64,000 bases of DNA from Eunapius fragilis (taxonomy: Eukaryota > Porifera > Demospongiae > Spongillida > Spongillidae), in NCBI GenBank assembly GCA_963681505.1, contig OY811979.1, positions 4,010,711-4,074,710 of the forward strand. Direction: 5' to 3'. Each line of letters begins with the position of its first letter. Position 1 is the stretch's first letter. Positions 32,822 to 45,220 of this stretch are shown piece after piece. The notes under the pieces are model-generated. The model was not told the DNA's origin and ran no database searches. It saw nothing but the letters and a program-made list of their open reading frames with translations. A program made the position numbers and the translations under genes.

Positions 32822-33660
32822 CCTCACACCCCAATACTGTCATCCTCAGGAATGCTGTCTGGTATGCTCACTCGCTCCCCATACCATGCTGGGGGTCGTG
32901 TATTCCGTGTTGAGCGTCTGAGTGGTGCAAGAACAGGCCTCTCTTCCAGAGGGGCAAGAGCCCTTGGTGGTGGTACTTCATTTGGTGCCGGTTCTGTTTC
33001 CCTGTATGAATCTGCCAGTGCCGTCGTTGCATATCCAGAGGTGTGGCTTGTATGTCCTCATTCTCTGGATAAGTGAATACCATGTCCTCAGCATCATCAT
33101 CCTCCTCGTTCGACTCCACAGGGGTAGATTCCTTAGGTATGGCTTTATCTGATAGCAGGTCATCACACTGGTCTAAGCTACCTGGTGCAGGCTTCAGTCG
33201 ATTAAAGTAACCACCTGTTTCCTCCTGGGATTGCTGCAAACCACAATCCTATAAACAGATGGGCTAATAACCTTGGTTACTCTGAAAGGTCCTTGCCAAG
33301 GTCTTACGAACTTCCTTGAGCATCCCCTTGGGACCACTGAGTTATGAAGAAACACAATATCATCTACCTGGTATGAGTGACCCTTGATTGTTTTGTCATA
33401 TACCTCCTTCTGGTGATTCTGTTGTCTTTTGGCCTTCTCCTGGACCAGCTGGTAAGCTCTCCTCATCTTCCCTACCAAGGTCTGGCTGTAGCGCTCAGGT
33501 GACTCATATGTTTCAGGTGGGATACCATACTTGATATTCTCTGGAAGGCATGGATCCCAAACATTAAAGTGAAGGGTGTCGCACCTGTTGTTTCATGAAC
33601 ACTGGTACGATAAGCCAAAAGAAGAGATGGCAATAGTAAGTCCCATTTGTCTTCATCCTG
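32822..33660 (-). pseudogene. Ty3/gypsy integrase C-terminal part
   Basis: The minus strand reads DEDKWDLLLPSLLLAYRTSVHE, then TPFTLMFG, the end of the integrase core. After frame changes it reads HSYQVDDIVFLHN and RPWQGPFRVTKVISPSVYRI (GPF/Y module). A tail ends LRRSTRNTRPPAWYGERVS with a stop at about 32822. At about 33660 it is fused directly to RT sequence of the same element, so RNase H and most of the integrase are deleted. Confidence 0.85.
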
Positions 33661-34675
33661 AGAAGGCCTCGCTACACTCCTGGGTCCATATCCATTCCCT
33701 CCCCTTGTGTGTGAGAGCATGGAGAGGGGCAGCTACTAGAGCAAAACCCTTGATGAAGCGTCGGTAATATGAGGCTAAACCCAGGAAACATTGTAGCTGC
33801 TACAGACTCATAGGCACAGACCAGTCTGCAATTCATTTCACCTTCTCAGGATAAGTTGAAATTCCCTGGTCTGATATTGCATGCCCCAGATAGGACACCC
33901 GACTCTGCAGCGTGGCATTTGGTTGGGCTAATCTTTAAACCAGCACCCCTCAAACAAGCTAGAACATCCCTCAACTGCTGGAAATGCTCATGGACAGTTT
34001 GACTAAATACAATTATGTCATCCAAATATACCAGAAAGGATGTCCAATGAAGCCTGCTAGAACGTGTTCCATTAATCTTTGGAACGTGGCTGGTGCATTG
34101 CACATCCCGAAGGGCATAACCTTGAACTGGTAGAGGCCATATGGGGTTATAAATGCAGTTTTTTCCTTGTCCCCAGGGTTAACTGCTACTGTACCTGCCT
34201 GTAGCCACTAGCTAAATCTATGGATGAAAAATAGCGAGCACCCCCCAGGGCATCCAAAGTATCATCGATTCTAGGATGGGCATCCTTATGGGTGCAGTCA
34301 TTCACCTTCCGAAAATCTACACAAAACCAGGTAGACCCATCTTTTTTCCTGACTAGCACAATGGGTTATGCCCAGGGACTATGGCTAGGTTCAATAACCC
34401 CACGTGACAGCATATAATTAAGTAACTCACGAACCTCCTGCTTCTGGTGAACTGGTAGTCGTGTGGCCTGCTGATGTACTGGCCGACTGCTCCCTGTGTC
34501 AATTGAATGGTACACTAGGCTGGTGTGGCCCAAACTGTTCTCCCCCACTGCAATTACAGTGCATCTTTAAATTCCAGCAATAGTGATGCTGCAGCATCCC
34601 TTTCCTTTTCAAACAGTTTGTCAGCACCATGTAGCCTGAGGTGGACCACATAATCCACTCCAAAATTTGCTGTGA
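33661..34675 (-). pseudogene. Ty3/gypsy reverse transcriptase
   Basis: From right to left on the minus strand: VDYVVHLRLHGADKLF, then RQEVRELLNYMLSRGVIEPSHSPWA (RT start). A middle segment has DGSTWFCVDFRKVND and [16 protein letters not shown], then the catalytic [28 protein letters not shown], and the thumb LGLASYYRRFI. Several shifts and stops break the frame. The right end merges into the palindromic satellite at about 34675. Confidence 0.85.
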
Positions 34676-37135
34676 TCAGTATGCATGACTCCTACAGGAG
34701 TCAAGTATCTCAATGTATGACTCCTGCAGGAGTCAAGTATGTCAGTATGCATTTCTCCTACAGCAGTCAAGTATGTCAGTATGCATGACTCCTGCAGGAG
34801 TCAAGTATGTCAGTATGCATGACTCCTGCAGGAGTCAAGTATCTCAATTTATGACGCCTGCAGGAATGTATGCATGACTCCTGCAGGAGTCAAGTATGTC
34901 AGTATGCATGACTCCTGCAGGAGTGAAGTATCTCAATGTATGACTCCTGCAGGAGTCAAATATGTCAGTATGCATGACTCCTACAGGAGTCAAGTTTCTC
35001 AATGTATGACTCCTGCGGGAGTCAAGGGTGACAGTATGCATGACTCCTGCAGGAGTCAAGAATCTCATTGTATGACTCCTGCACGAGTCAAGTAATCTCA
35101 ATGTATGACTCCTGTAGGAGTCATGTATCTCAATGTATGACTCCTGCAGGAGTCAAGTATGTCAGTATGCATGACTCCTGCAGGAGTCAAGTATCTCAAT
35201 GTATGACTCCTGCAGGAGTCAAGTATGTCAGTATGCATGACTCCTACAGGAGTCAAGTATTTAAGTATGCACGACTCCAGCAGGAGTCAAGTATGTCAGT
35301 ATGCATGAGTCCTGCAGGAGTCAAGTATGTCAATGTATGACTCCTGCAGGTGTCAAGTATGTCAGTATGCATTACTCCTGCAGGAGTCAAGTATGTCAGA
35401 ATGCATGACTCCTGCAGGAGTCAAGTATGTCAGAATGCATGACTCCTGCAGGAGTCAAGTATCTCAATGTATGACTCCTGCAGGTGTCAAGTATGTCAGT
35501 ATGCATGACTCCTGCAGGATTCTAGTATCTCAATGTATGACTCGAGCAGGAGTCAAGTATCTCAATGAATGACTCCTGCAGGAGTCATGTACCTCAATGT
35601 ATGACTCCTGCAGGAGTCAAGTATGTCAGTATGCATGACTCCTGCAGGTGTAAAGTATGTCAGTATGCATGACTCCTGCAGGAATCAAGTATGTCAGTAT
35701 GATTGACTCCTGCAGGAGTCATGTATCTCAATGCATGACTCCTTACGGAATCAAGTATGTCATCATGCATGACTTCTGCAGGAGTCAAGTATGTCAGAAT
35801 GCATGACTCCTGCAGGAGTCAAGTATCTCAATGCATGACTTCAGCAGGAGTCAAGTATGACAGTATGCATGACTCCTGCAGGAGTCAAGTATCTCATTGT
35901 CTGACTCCTGCAGGAGTCAAGTATCTCAATGTATGACTCATGCAAGAGTCATGTTTCTCAATGTATGACTCCTGCAGGAGTCAAGTATGTCAGTATGCAT
36001 GACTCCTGTAAGAGTCAAGTATCTCAATGCATGACTCCTGCAGGAGTCAAGTATGACAGTATGCATGACTCCGGCAGGAGTCAAGTATGTCAGAATGCAT
36101 GATTCCTGCAGGAGTCATGTATCTCAATGTATGACTCCTGCAGGAGTCAAGTATGTCAGTATGCATGACTCCTGCAGGTGTAAAGTATGTCAGTATGCAT
36201 GACTCCTGCAGGAATCAAGTATGTCAGTATGATTGACTCCTGCAGGAGTCATGTATCTCAATGCATGACTCCTTACGGAATCAAGTATGTCATCATGCAT
36301 GACTCCTGCAGGAGTCAAATATCTCAATGCATGACTCCTGCAGGAGTCAAGTATGACAGTATGCATGACTCCTGCAGGAGTCAAGTATGACAGTATGCAT
36401 GACTCCTGCAGTAGTCAAGTATGACAGTATGCATGACTCCTGCAGGAGTCAAGTATCTCATTGTCTGACTCCTGCAGGAGTCAAGTATCTCAATGTATGA
36501 CTCCTGCAGGAGTTAAGTATGACAGAATGCATGACTCCTGCAGAAGTCAAGTATGTAAGTATGTATGACTTCTTCCGGAGTGATGTATCTCAATGTATGA
36601 CTCCCGCAGGAGTCAAGTATGCATGACTCCTGCAGGAGTCATGTATCTCAATGTATGACTCCTGCGGGAGTCATGTATCTCAATGCATGACTCCAGCATT
36701 AGTCATTTATCTCAATGTATGATTTCTGCAGGAGTCAAGTATTTCAGTATGCATGACTCCTGCAGGAGTCAAGTATCTCAATGCATGACTCCTGCAGGAA
36801 TCATGTATCTCAATGTATGACTCCTGCAGGAGTCAATTATGTCAGTATGCAGGACTCCTGCAGGAGTCAAGTATGTCAGTATGCATGACTCCTGCAGGAG
36901 TCAAGTATCTCAATGTATGACTCCTGCGGGAGTCATGTACCTCGATGTATGACTCCTGCAGGAGTCAAGTATTGCATTATGCATGAATCCTGCAGGTGTC
37001 AAGTGTCTCAATGTATGACTCCTGCAGGATTCAAGTATGTCCGTATGCATGACTCCTTCAGGAGTCATGTATGCATGACTCCTTCAGGAGTCATGTATGT
37101 CAGTATGCATGACTCGATCATGCAGGAGTCATGTA
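34675..37135. repeat. 32/34-bp satellite of 18-bp palindromes
   Basis: About 72-75 tandem units alternate between ATGTATGACTCCTGCAGGAG-type and GTATGTCAGTATGC-type spacers. Every unit has the core TGACTCCTGCAGGAGTCA, an 18-bp perfect palindrome with a central CTGCAG. The half site TGACTC matches the AP-1/GCN4 half-site. The core is better conserved than the spacers. Longer internal duplications are visible: 35590-35780 and 36120-36310 are almost the same. Confidence 0.98.
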
Positions 37136-37139
37136 TCTG

Positions 37140-38140
37140 AATGAAGCATCCATACAACTCAACGTGGAGGTGGCTATTATCCCTCCCCTTTCCCAAAGAT
37201 TTGATATAGGGGGTGGGGCTATTGCCCCCTCCCCCTTGGACTCAGAAGACCACGATGGCAGGTACAGTGAAGATTCTGGGTAAGTGGAGGGGTACAGTTT
37301 GTGTTGGAGGGTGAGGGTGGGTGGAGGAGTATACTGGAGGGGTACAATTGTGATGGTGAAAATTAATTCAAGTGGCGTATAACACAGTCTAGCAAGGGTA
37401 CTACTCAATATTAGAATATTTGGCCTTAATTCCTTCTGCTCCCCCCCCCCCCCCCCCCCCCCCCAACGTTATAGTATTTAGCAAATATGAGGGGGACCCC
37501 CGGCTGTAGCATGTTTTAGCCCCCCCCCCCCCCCTCCCTCCCCTCAGGCTTAATGAAACTGTACATCTATGGTATGATGTGTGTCTGTGTGTGCTTGTCC
37601 CTCTGTGATATGTGCTGGTATGTGTGACTGTGCCATTACAAACATGCTTTGATCGTTCTTCAGGTTGGAGCTGAACATGTGTAGGGATGAAGTATCAAGA
37701 CTTCCATCCTCACAAACTAAGACTGATTGTTCTGCATTCTTGTACAGCTTAATGAATCGATTTCAACCCTTATAGAATGTTTTAGTTGTACAAACGTGTA
37801 CTGGACTATTGACATACATGGCAACAACATGCTATTAATAGTATTTGATGTAAAGTGCACATTAACCCAGCCAGGGTGTATGAAGAACGCTGTTAGTTTG
37901 CCCAAGTTAGGGCAAAGCTGACCCTCTTGGTGGAAGAGTGTGGAGATCAGGGGAGGGAGGGATCCACCAGTGGGATTGGACTAAGAAACTGACTCCCACT
38001 GTCTATATAGACACTCTACTTTATTGGGAGGGGGTGTTTTATATTCCTTGGATCTTCTGTACAGTACACTATTGGTATGATGTGAGATAGCTGTTTCAAA
38101 CTGAGAATCCCATGGCTATCTCAATCTCTCATGAACATCT
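37140..38140. other. G/C-tract rich region without gene
   Basis: G- and C-rich low-complexity sequence with poly-C runs at 37441-37464 and about 37520-37534. TG-rich text follows at 37575-37640 and unique sequence after that. No gene that I can support. Confidence 0.5.
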
Positions 38141-38141
38141 A

Positions 38142-38170
38142 CATTACACACACACACACACACACACACC
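38142..38170. repeat. (CA)n microsatellite
   Basis: A short CA run of about 14 units. The neighbouring 38171-39050 is A/T-rich with no recognised gene; a (TTA)n run lies at 39057-39083. Confidence 0.9.
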
Positions 38171-39103
38171 TAATCATATTCATGCTGTCAGTAACCTCAA
38201 GCTCAACCTTACCATGCAGGCAGCTGCAAACCTTATGTCTAGACATGTCAACAAGCCATAAATGGAAGATATCTGGATTCATATAAGCACACTAATATAT
38301 TCATCTGAAATGGGTTCAATTCTGATCTGGAATCAGACTTTCACTTAAAACCTTTTACACTTTTCTGACAAAATGGAAGCTCGGACAATAAAACGCATAG
38401 AAGCAGATGTGTATCATCTTACCACTTTCATATAATTAGCAAAAAATATGTACGTCTTACCCCACCCCATCCCGCCTCCTCTATCCTTATACCACACCAA
38501 GCTCAATCCATGTATGTGTGTGTGCATACACTACTAGTGTTGGTCAGAACAGTAAAAAATAGTGCATGTAAGGAATGGTTTTTACTTTTTAATTTTTGCA
38601 CATGAGATGCATGGGAGGAATAATATAATAAATGCCACAAGCATGAGCTGTAAATGCTTTGGGATTGTAACAACTGAGGGGATTGTATATGTACCACATG
38701 TTGCATTGGAAAGGATCCTGACAACATATCATCAGAGCTGGTGTGATTAACAACATATCAGCATAATGTTAATACATTAACAACTTTGAAGTATAAAACA
38801 GTGGAATAGTATATGTAAATCAAGTAGTAATATCAATATGACTGATCCTAAATAAATAATAAAGTTTTACAAATACAGTACAGCAGGATATTCATACACA
38901 GGTTCACTATAATATAAATGTACACAAAATGCTAATGATACCTGCTTTGACATATTACAGTAGGATAAATGAAACAAATAGCTATAGACCATAGTACCCC
39001 TATATACTACATCTTGCATGATTGCTATGTGAAAGGACTCAGATGACAAAGAATTAATTATTATTATTATTATTATTATTATTGTATTGCACACAGACAG
39101 TTA

Positions 39104-39345
39104 TGGGACAGTTTTTACCCTTCTGGCTAGTTTTTCAAGTTTCAAATTTTTTGATTTTTCTTGAACGCCAATGAGCTTCTATCAAATGGTTCTTACGCAT
39201 CCTAAATGGGACTATCCATTACAAAGTTATTAGGCACTGAATTTATAATTAGCCATACATTTCAATGCGAGCGTTGCTTTTCTTTTGCTTGTCCTGGAAA
39301 CTTTGAAAAAGTACCACAAGGGTGATTTTGCTGGACGCTGTCCCA
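39104..39345. mobile_element. mariner-like MITE with TGGGACAG ends
   Basis: The ends are TGGGACAGTTTTTACCC and its imperfect inverted partner ending GCTGTCCCA. A TA dinucleotide lies on each side, as for Tc1/mariner target sites. Inner matches (CCCTT.TGG, TTTTTCAA.GTTTC) extend the inverted repeat to about 50 bp. The same TGGGACAG end occurs on the giant inverted repeat at 48429 and 58083. Confidence 0.65.
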
Positions 39346-39349
39346 TATA

Positions 39350-41285
39350 GTGTATAAATCAGTACTTAGATCTAATTACTTCTCAGAATACATGCGCTGT
39401 TGGACCACATCCATTCATGCGCGACTAGTATATATATGTATATCGACGATTGTACTCTTCAATATACATGTTACATGTATAGTCAGAAATCAGAACTCCG
39501 ATCATGCTATACCGCCACGTTCATTTATGCTGCAGATCATCGCGACCTGAGCCTGTTTCTATTTTCGTAGTTGGGCTCAAAGGACTCAGATTTAAGCGAA
39601 GTATTAATTTGAACGTGCTTTATAGCTTGAATTGGGTATGGCCAGTCGAATCACTGGTGACTCAGGAATGATATAGACTGGGTTATTAACTTTACAAGCT
39701 GTATATGTTGTCATGCCTCGTTATTATGATGCAGGTACTAACATATTTACATAATGTTTGCGCAAATTTACGCATAGCGTTCAGACTTAAAAAAGCAATT
39801 TTTCTGTCCAGTGTATGCGTGTACAGGTGCGGGTATAATGAAATTGGTTACGTGCATGCATTTATCAAGTGTAAATACAAGTATTGCAAATGGTCGATCG
39901 GAAATACTCGTACCTGTTATATAGGAGACGGCTGGTTTCCTACTCATCAGTTGATAGTAGTGTACCCGACAGATACTGCTCAAAGCAAGGCCATAAATTC
40001 TGAATTCTAACTTATATAAATTACCGTACGTACTTAGGCGATCGTACAAATAGATACTTATTGGTTGACACCATCCTCATTCAGAGAGAGGTGGGGCAGT
40101 TCGATGCTTACGAGGGTGGGGCTACGTGGCCTGTACTATCTCGATGACGTCATGATCCGGAATGGCTGAAATAATCGTTGCGCATGCGTACGCAAAGTGA
40201 AATAGATATCGAAGCTGTACGCAGGGTTCCAGTGATTAAGAATTATTTTATTTCAGTGCTGATGTCTTAACATTGCTGCACTTCAATGCAGCTAACCAGG
40301 CGTTGTAAGTATAAACGAATTAACTTTGGTTAATAATTTATTAATTAACCAGATGGAAAAAATTTCCTGAACCCTTGATGTTGGAATCAAAATCCTAGAT
40401 TTTTAGCTATCGTGTACCATTTCAAAAGCGTTGCGTTCTTTTGCAAAGACCCTGTATATAACTGTTTGACAAACCATTGCCATGCCCCCGACTACCCTTC
40501 TCATTCCCTTCTCATACCCTTGACTACCCTTGAATACCTCCAGCTTCCGTGAAGGGTAGTCTAGGGTAATCAGTGGGGGAGGCTGGCGGCCTATGCCTCC
40601 TGTCTATGTTAGGTATGAAAATAAAAAGCATTGGCACTAGTAAACAGTGAAATGGAACATCAATATTCAAAATGTTTCACAACACACAGAATACACAAAC
40701 ACAAAAACGACTTTGGTTGGAAAGGTTCGTCAAGGGATTTATAGTAGGATTTAAGATCTTTGGTTCTTTCCATTTCCCATGACCAAATAGTATATCAGTG
40801 ATTCATCATCAAGGGAAAGGGGAGCCCCTCGTCCTGCTCATCGTCCGTCCAACCACTGAATGATGCTCTGGATGTGGTCTCTCAGCAAGACAATCCTTGT
40901 TAACCCTGGGCTGCCAACCTAATTTTAAAAAGCTTCAACATACAATCACCACTGCACCCTCCCACCACTCAGTTCACCATAATATAATGATGCATACAGA
41001 GAAATATCATTTTCCTGGTAGTGCCCACACACCTACTCATGTGCTCTTGATTTTGAATTATTAGCCAACATGCATTCAATCCAATAGAATAATGTGTGTA
41101 GTTAGGAACACATGCTCACCCTCAAGCTGCACACTACTTACTTTTTCCCAACATTCAATTGAGTGCTAATTTCATTAAAAACAGTTGGTGCACAGGCACA
41201 AATTAGCTACCATTTATAAACAATTAATATATAAGGTAATCCTCGGCTTATTGTCCAGTAGGCATCCCAATGCGATTTATATATC
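39350..41285. other. no gene recognised
   Basis: Unique A/T-rich sequence. 40490-40600 contains pyrimidine-rich CTACCCTT repeats and an inverted copy (AAGGGTAG). I find no convincing exon chain. Confidence 0.4.
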
Positions 41286-41289
41286 ATCC

Positions 41290-41506
41290 TGGCAACCTCC
41301 CACCCTCACCAATCACACATTCCACACACACCAATCAGACCCACACTAATCACACACTCCACCCTCACCAATCACAATGCCTCCACCAATCACACATGCC
41401 ACCCTCACCAATCACACACACCACCCTCACCATCACACACACCACCCTCACCATCATACATGCCACCCTCACTAATCACACATGCTACCCTCACCAATCA
41501 TACACC
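41290..41506. repeat. 20-bp CACCCTCACCAATCACACA minisatellite, left part
   Basis: Imperfect tandem copies of CCACCCTCACCAATCACACA. The array is cut at 41506 by a Mutator-like element and resumes at 45221. Confidence 0.9.
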
Positions 41507-41548
41507 TAGTCTCGTGCCCATACCCAATGCATCGCAGCTGCGGGTGGA

Positions 41549-41917
41549 TTACGCTTGCATAGGGTCTGGAGACACTAGCATACAATGTTTGTCCCAGGGC
41601 TTACACGATAAAATCTTACTGTCATGTGACGCAATGAATATTGTGCAATGAATCTCTGAAGCTGGGGATTGGTGAATCGCTATGTGTGGTGTGTCAAATC
41701 CAAACTGCTCCAGGAGGCTACTACACAGTGCTTCCCACATGTACATGTCCACTTGATTCTTCATCAAAGCTACTAAAGGACTTACAACCAGCACTATGGA
41801 TCCTGACCTGCCTTTTAAAGTGTCACACAACCCAGGAAGCAGCCAATAGCACAGGGACTTTCCAGTTCCAGTTGGAAGACTTACAAATATGTCGGAGCCC
41901 TTTACACAGCGAAACCG
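41549..41917 (-). pseudogene. RecQ-like helicase N-terminal fragment
   Basis: The minus strand reads [20 protein letters not shown] (Walker A, motif I), then [17 protein letters not shown] (motif Ia, typical of RecQ helicases). It then diverges into sequence belonging to the element end. Only this part of the helicase core is present: there is no DEAH box or C-terminal RecA lobe. It is contained in the Mutator-like element at 41507-45220 and is probably a captured host exon or a remnant of an element-borne helicase. The real exon limits are unclear at both sides. Confidence 0.7.
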
Positions 41918-43080
41918 TTACATGGACACGGTAACGTCTCATCACGTGACCTTACCCGTCTCTTTGATGTAGGCGGATACCGTTGAAATCAATTTCAACG
42001 GGCCGTCTGTGGACTGAGAGTGGACGGTAACGTCTCTTTCCCCGTCACTCTGTCACGTCATTTATACGTTAAAATCCGTCACTTCGGTAAATCGACGGTT
42101 AAAGAGGTTCGCTTTTTACCGTGTCGTACCGTCGGTACGTTTTAGGCACCGCGCCGCTTCTACCCATGCAGCACCACACTATCACATGCACCTTTCTCAG
42201 ATTCTGAAGCAGTTTTGAAAAAGTCATTGTACAAATACATAGGCATGTACGAAAGGGAAACGCAAGTATTTTGCATGGTCTCTGTACGTATTGATGTACA
42301 AAACAACTGTACTGGTAGGATTCTGTCCTGTTGAAAGATACGATTATAGGATGAGAACCACACGAAGTACTTGCTTAATCACAATTGTGGTTAGGTTATT
42401 GATGACACGAGTGTGAACCTGTACGACAGTCGCACAACTCTCTCGTCATCAAACCTTCATCTGTTACAAAAAATCGCAGGTGAGAAAAAGAGATTCTTTT
42501 GCACATACCTCATTGCGCTCCAAAGACAAACAAAGTAACTTCGACTGTAAGCGAGGAAACAAAAATCATAAGCCCAACAATAATAATACAACAACTTACA
42601 GATTGGAAAGAGTATACGGTAATGCATGCGAAAGGCACAACTCTCTTGCCAGCAAACGTCCATCTGTTACAAAAAAAAAAAAAGAGATCCTTGTGACACA
42701 TTGACATACCTCATGGCGCTCCCGAGTACGTTCGTGGAAAGGGTAAGCGAGAGGAAAAACAAGTATCAGATATCAACGTACATAACGAAAAGCACGTACT
42801 TCCGCGTTACAACCTATTCCTGTAGACTGAAAGAAGGGAGTTCGTCACAACAAAAATGGCGCCTACCGACACATTTACCTGATGAGGCCACGCCCGTGAA
42901 GGTCCACACCTCCCAGGAGACCAGTATCTGCTGATTTTGAAGCATTCAGGACAGGACATGTACATGTAGATCTACACACGTATTCCCCACAGTGGTGACA
43001 GTAGCGTCGCTTGCCGCTCATTTTCACTTACATCAGTCAGTTTAATAATAATAATAATAATCATGTGACCATGACGTCAA
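41918..43080. other. MULE interior, ACGGTAAC-rich region
   Basis: Repeated CGGTAACGTCTC, CCGTCAC and ACCGTC motifs fill 41918-42150, with sequence to 43080 where a (TAA)n run lies (43043-43060). Near-duplicate segments occur at about 42477-42560 and 42650-42720 (GAGAAAAAGAGATTCTTTTG and AAAAAGAGATCCTTGTG contexts, each followed by ACATACCTCAT). No gene is named. Confidence 0.4.
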
Positions 43081-43083
43081 TAA

Positions 43084-43380
43084 CTATGTGGACGGTACCG
43101 TGCTGTAGCGTTCGTCGATTACCATTGCACATACACGGGCACCGTCACTAAACGTTTCCGTGACATTTACGTAGAAGCCCGTCATGTTCGAAAGAGACGG
43201 AGTACCGTTGCAACCCGTGTCCGGATAGCGGTTTCGCTGTGTTATAAACTGCTTGACAACATAGCGCAGGTCATCTGTCGCGTCAAAAAAACCCAGCTTC
43301 TTCGCCTCGAGAGTGATGGCATTATCGAGAGTGATGATGACATCAGCCATAATTGCAATATTAACAAATAAGTCACGCAC
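43084..43380 (-). CDS. unknown short ORF in MULE
   Basis: An open frame of about 98 codons includes MADVIITLDNAITLEAKKLG and FFDATDDLRYVVKQFITQRN. Composition is protein-like, but I recognise no domain. It may be an exon of a captured or element gene. Confidence 0.25.
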   Translation of the reverse strand: MRDLFVNIAIMADVIITLDNAITLEAKKLGFFDATDDLRYVVKQFITQRNRYPDTGCNGTPSLSNMTGFYVNVTETFSDGARVCAMVIDERYSTVPST

Positions 43381-43414
43381 TTGTAACCTTATTCATTGTA
43401 TACACGAAATCTGA

Positions 43415-44364
43415 TTGGTTGCGTTACAAATCCTTCGCCCTGGGACAAACATTGTATGCGAGAGTCTCCAGACCATAGATTATATATTAACGGGATTGGA
43501 AACCGCACGTTTAACCTGTAACTCCTTGTCGCAATTATGGAGTGAGTGTATCCGTAAGGCTGTCTATGGAATGACACGCAATGCATCTATTGATTTTGTA
43601 TTAACGGCGCTGGCTATGATGATCTCCAAGTTGGTGCAAATTTTGATTTGCATAGGGATAGATTCAACACAAAGTGTTCAAAACGCAATAACATCAGTTT
43701 TGTCGGACAATGGGTTCAAGCTACATACAGCACAGGCCTCGCGCGCTCTGGAAACAGCCAAGACCTTATTACAGTACACCAAACTAGAACCTAGACAAGC
43801 GACAATGAAGTGTTTCTCTGATTGGCTAATATCTTCGCTTCAAAAATGCTGTACTCCACGATATCGAGGCCAGACTGTTCCAATGGTCATCCCAGAGGAG
43901 GGCCAACATGGTGTGATTTTGGAGAGCTCTCAGAGGGCAGTAGTGGAGAAGGAAATGCCTGCGCATAAACTGAGAGGGAGAAAGCTGCCACAACATCAGA
44001 AGGAGGAGAAGTTACGAAGGAGGGAGAATCTAAAGCTCACCGATGTAATTACCAAGTAGATGTGCAGAAACAGCATAGCGACGATGTCTTTATGACTGCA
44101 CAAGACAGCAGATCCCACAAAGGCACTGACACAGCTGTGAGCGTTGGGGGGCTCACTGGCTCCGAGAGCTCTCCCAGCCCCTTGCTGGGTGTGGAGAGTG
44201 GTTCCAAAGACCATGGTGATGACCCTGAACAAACGCTAACCCAGAGCCTAGATAGTGCCAGGTATCACAAAGAGAAGCAGCAACAGCAACAACAGGAACT
44301 GGAGAGTTCGCAGGAGAGTCACCCAAGTACATCGTCACCAGATAATAAAATAAAAAAACTATAA
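43415..44364 (+). CDS. unknown protein-like region, two frames
   Basis: A plus-strand frame to 44059 includes LTCNSLSQLWSECIRKAVYG, SIDFVLTALAMMISKLVQIL and a basic end (RGRKLPQHQKEEKLRRREN). A second frame at 44062-44364 continues with Ser/Gln-rich text (GSESSPSPLLGVESGSKDHG and a Gln run) to a stop. The two differ in phase, so an intron or an indel would be needed. I do not recognise the protein. Its first 100 bases overlap terminal-type repeat sequence of the element, which argues that any true start lies after about 43510. Confidence 0.3.
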
Positions 44365-44369
44365 ACCTA

Positions 44370-45195
44370 AACTGGGGGAATGTGTTCAACTACGTGCATG
44401 TATACCTTCAGCTACTAATTCACTCACTTACACATCTGCAGATCGAAATGCATACATAATGATGTAGCATCCATAAATAATATTCACCTGCCAGATGTGA
44501 TGTTGTTCTCTTCCAGTGGTATTTGGCATGCCGAGCAAGCTTAGTTTGGCTTTTGTGGGTATTATTGCAGCTCTAATTGAATGTAAAGTGATCGTGAGTT
44601 TAAAACGTTCTATACTTACTCCCAGAATGGTTTTAAAAATTCTGTTTCAACTACTGCACGCTGTGACAAATTTTCTATCCATTGATGTTAAAGGCACTTT
44701 TATATCTATTTCTGTTATGGTGTGATGCTAACAGGCGCGATGCTGGTCGAAATTCGGACATGGCTATAAAACTCGTTAAAACGTGCATAAACACTTAAGC
44801 TGTCATTATCAATGCACGCAGTACCAATCAAAGCACACCTTCAATGACAACATAGCCGTACCTTGTGTAATAGGACCGTGATGAGCATAGAACGCGCTAT
44901 TCGTGCTGTACCTATATCTCAAGATGCGTACTTGACGACAATACAAACATTTGCTTTTTATATCGCATACCAACTCGTCAATAGGTTGATGATGGTCGCT
45001 GATCCCGCCGTTGCTGTGCTAATATACTGACAACACCTTGTTACGCCCCCTTTTTTCACTGTGCCGCGGATTCTAAAAGGTCATATACATTGAGATGAAT
45101 GGGGCACGTGACTGGTTTCCAATCCCGTTAATATATAATCTATGCTCCAGACCCTATGCAAGCGTAGCGGTGATGTAATCCACCCGTAGCTGCGA
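44370..45195. other. MULE interior, no gene recognised
   Basis: Sequence with no motif I can name. A terminal-type repeat begins at about 45105 (GGTTTCCAATCCCGTTAATA), inverted relative to 43480-43505. Confidence 0.4.
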
Positions 45196-45220
45196 TGCAT
45201 TGGGTGTGGGCACGAGACTA

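Larger units (their letters stand above)
41507..45220. mobile_element. Mutator-like element (family M), 3.7 kb
   Basis: The left end TAGTCTCGTGCCCATACCCA and the right end TGGGTGTGGGCACGAGACTA are inverted, and the similarity continues for about 60 bp (GCATCGCAGCTGCGGGTGG). The flanks are TCATACACC (41498-41506) and TCACACACC (45221-45229): 9 bp with one difference, as expected for a Mutator target duplication. The element lies inside a minisatellite. The interior includes a RecQ-like helicase fragment, two unassigned coding-like regions, and a second internal copy of terminal-type sequence at 43437-43510. No MULE transposase is recognised, so it resembles a Pack-MULE. Confidence 0.82.

Noticed and set aside
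34675..37135. CRISPR-like array
   Set aside because: The units are contiguous satellite copies with similar, not unique, spacers, in a eukaryotic sequence.
34844..37140. Frames reading MTPAGVKYVSMHDSCRS on both strands
   Set aside because: They are translations of the palindromic satellite, which reads similarly on both strands.
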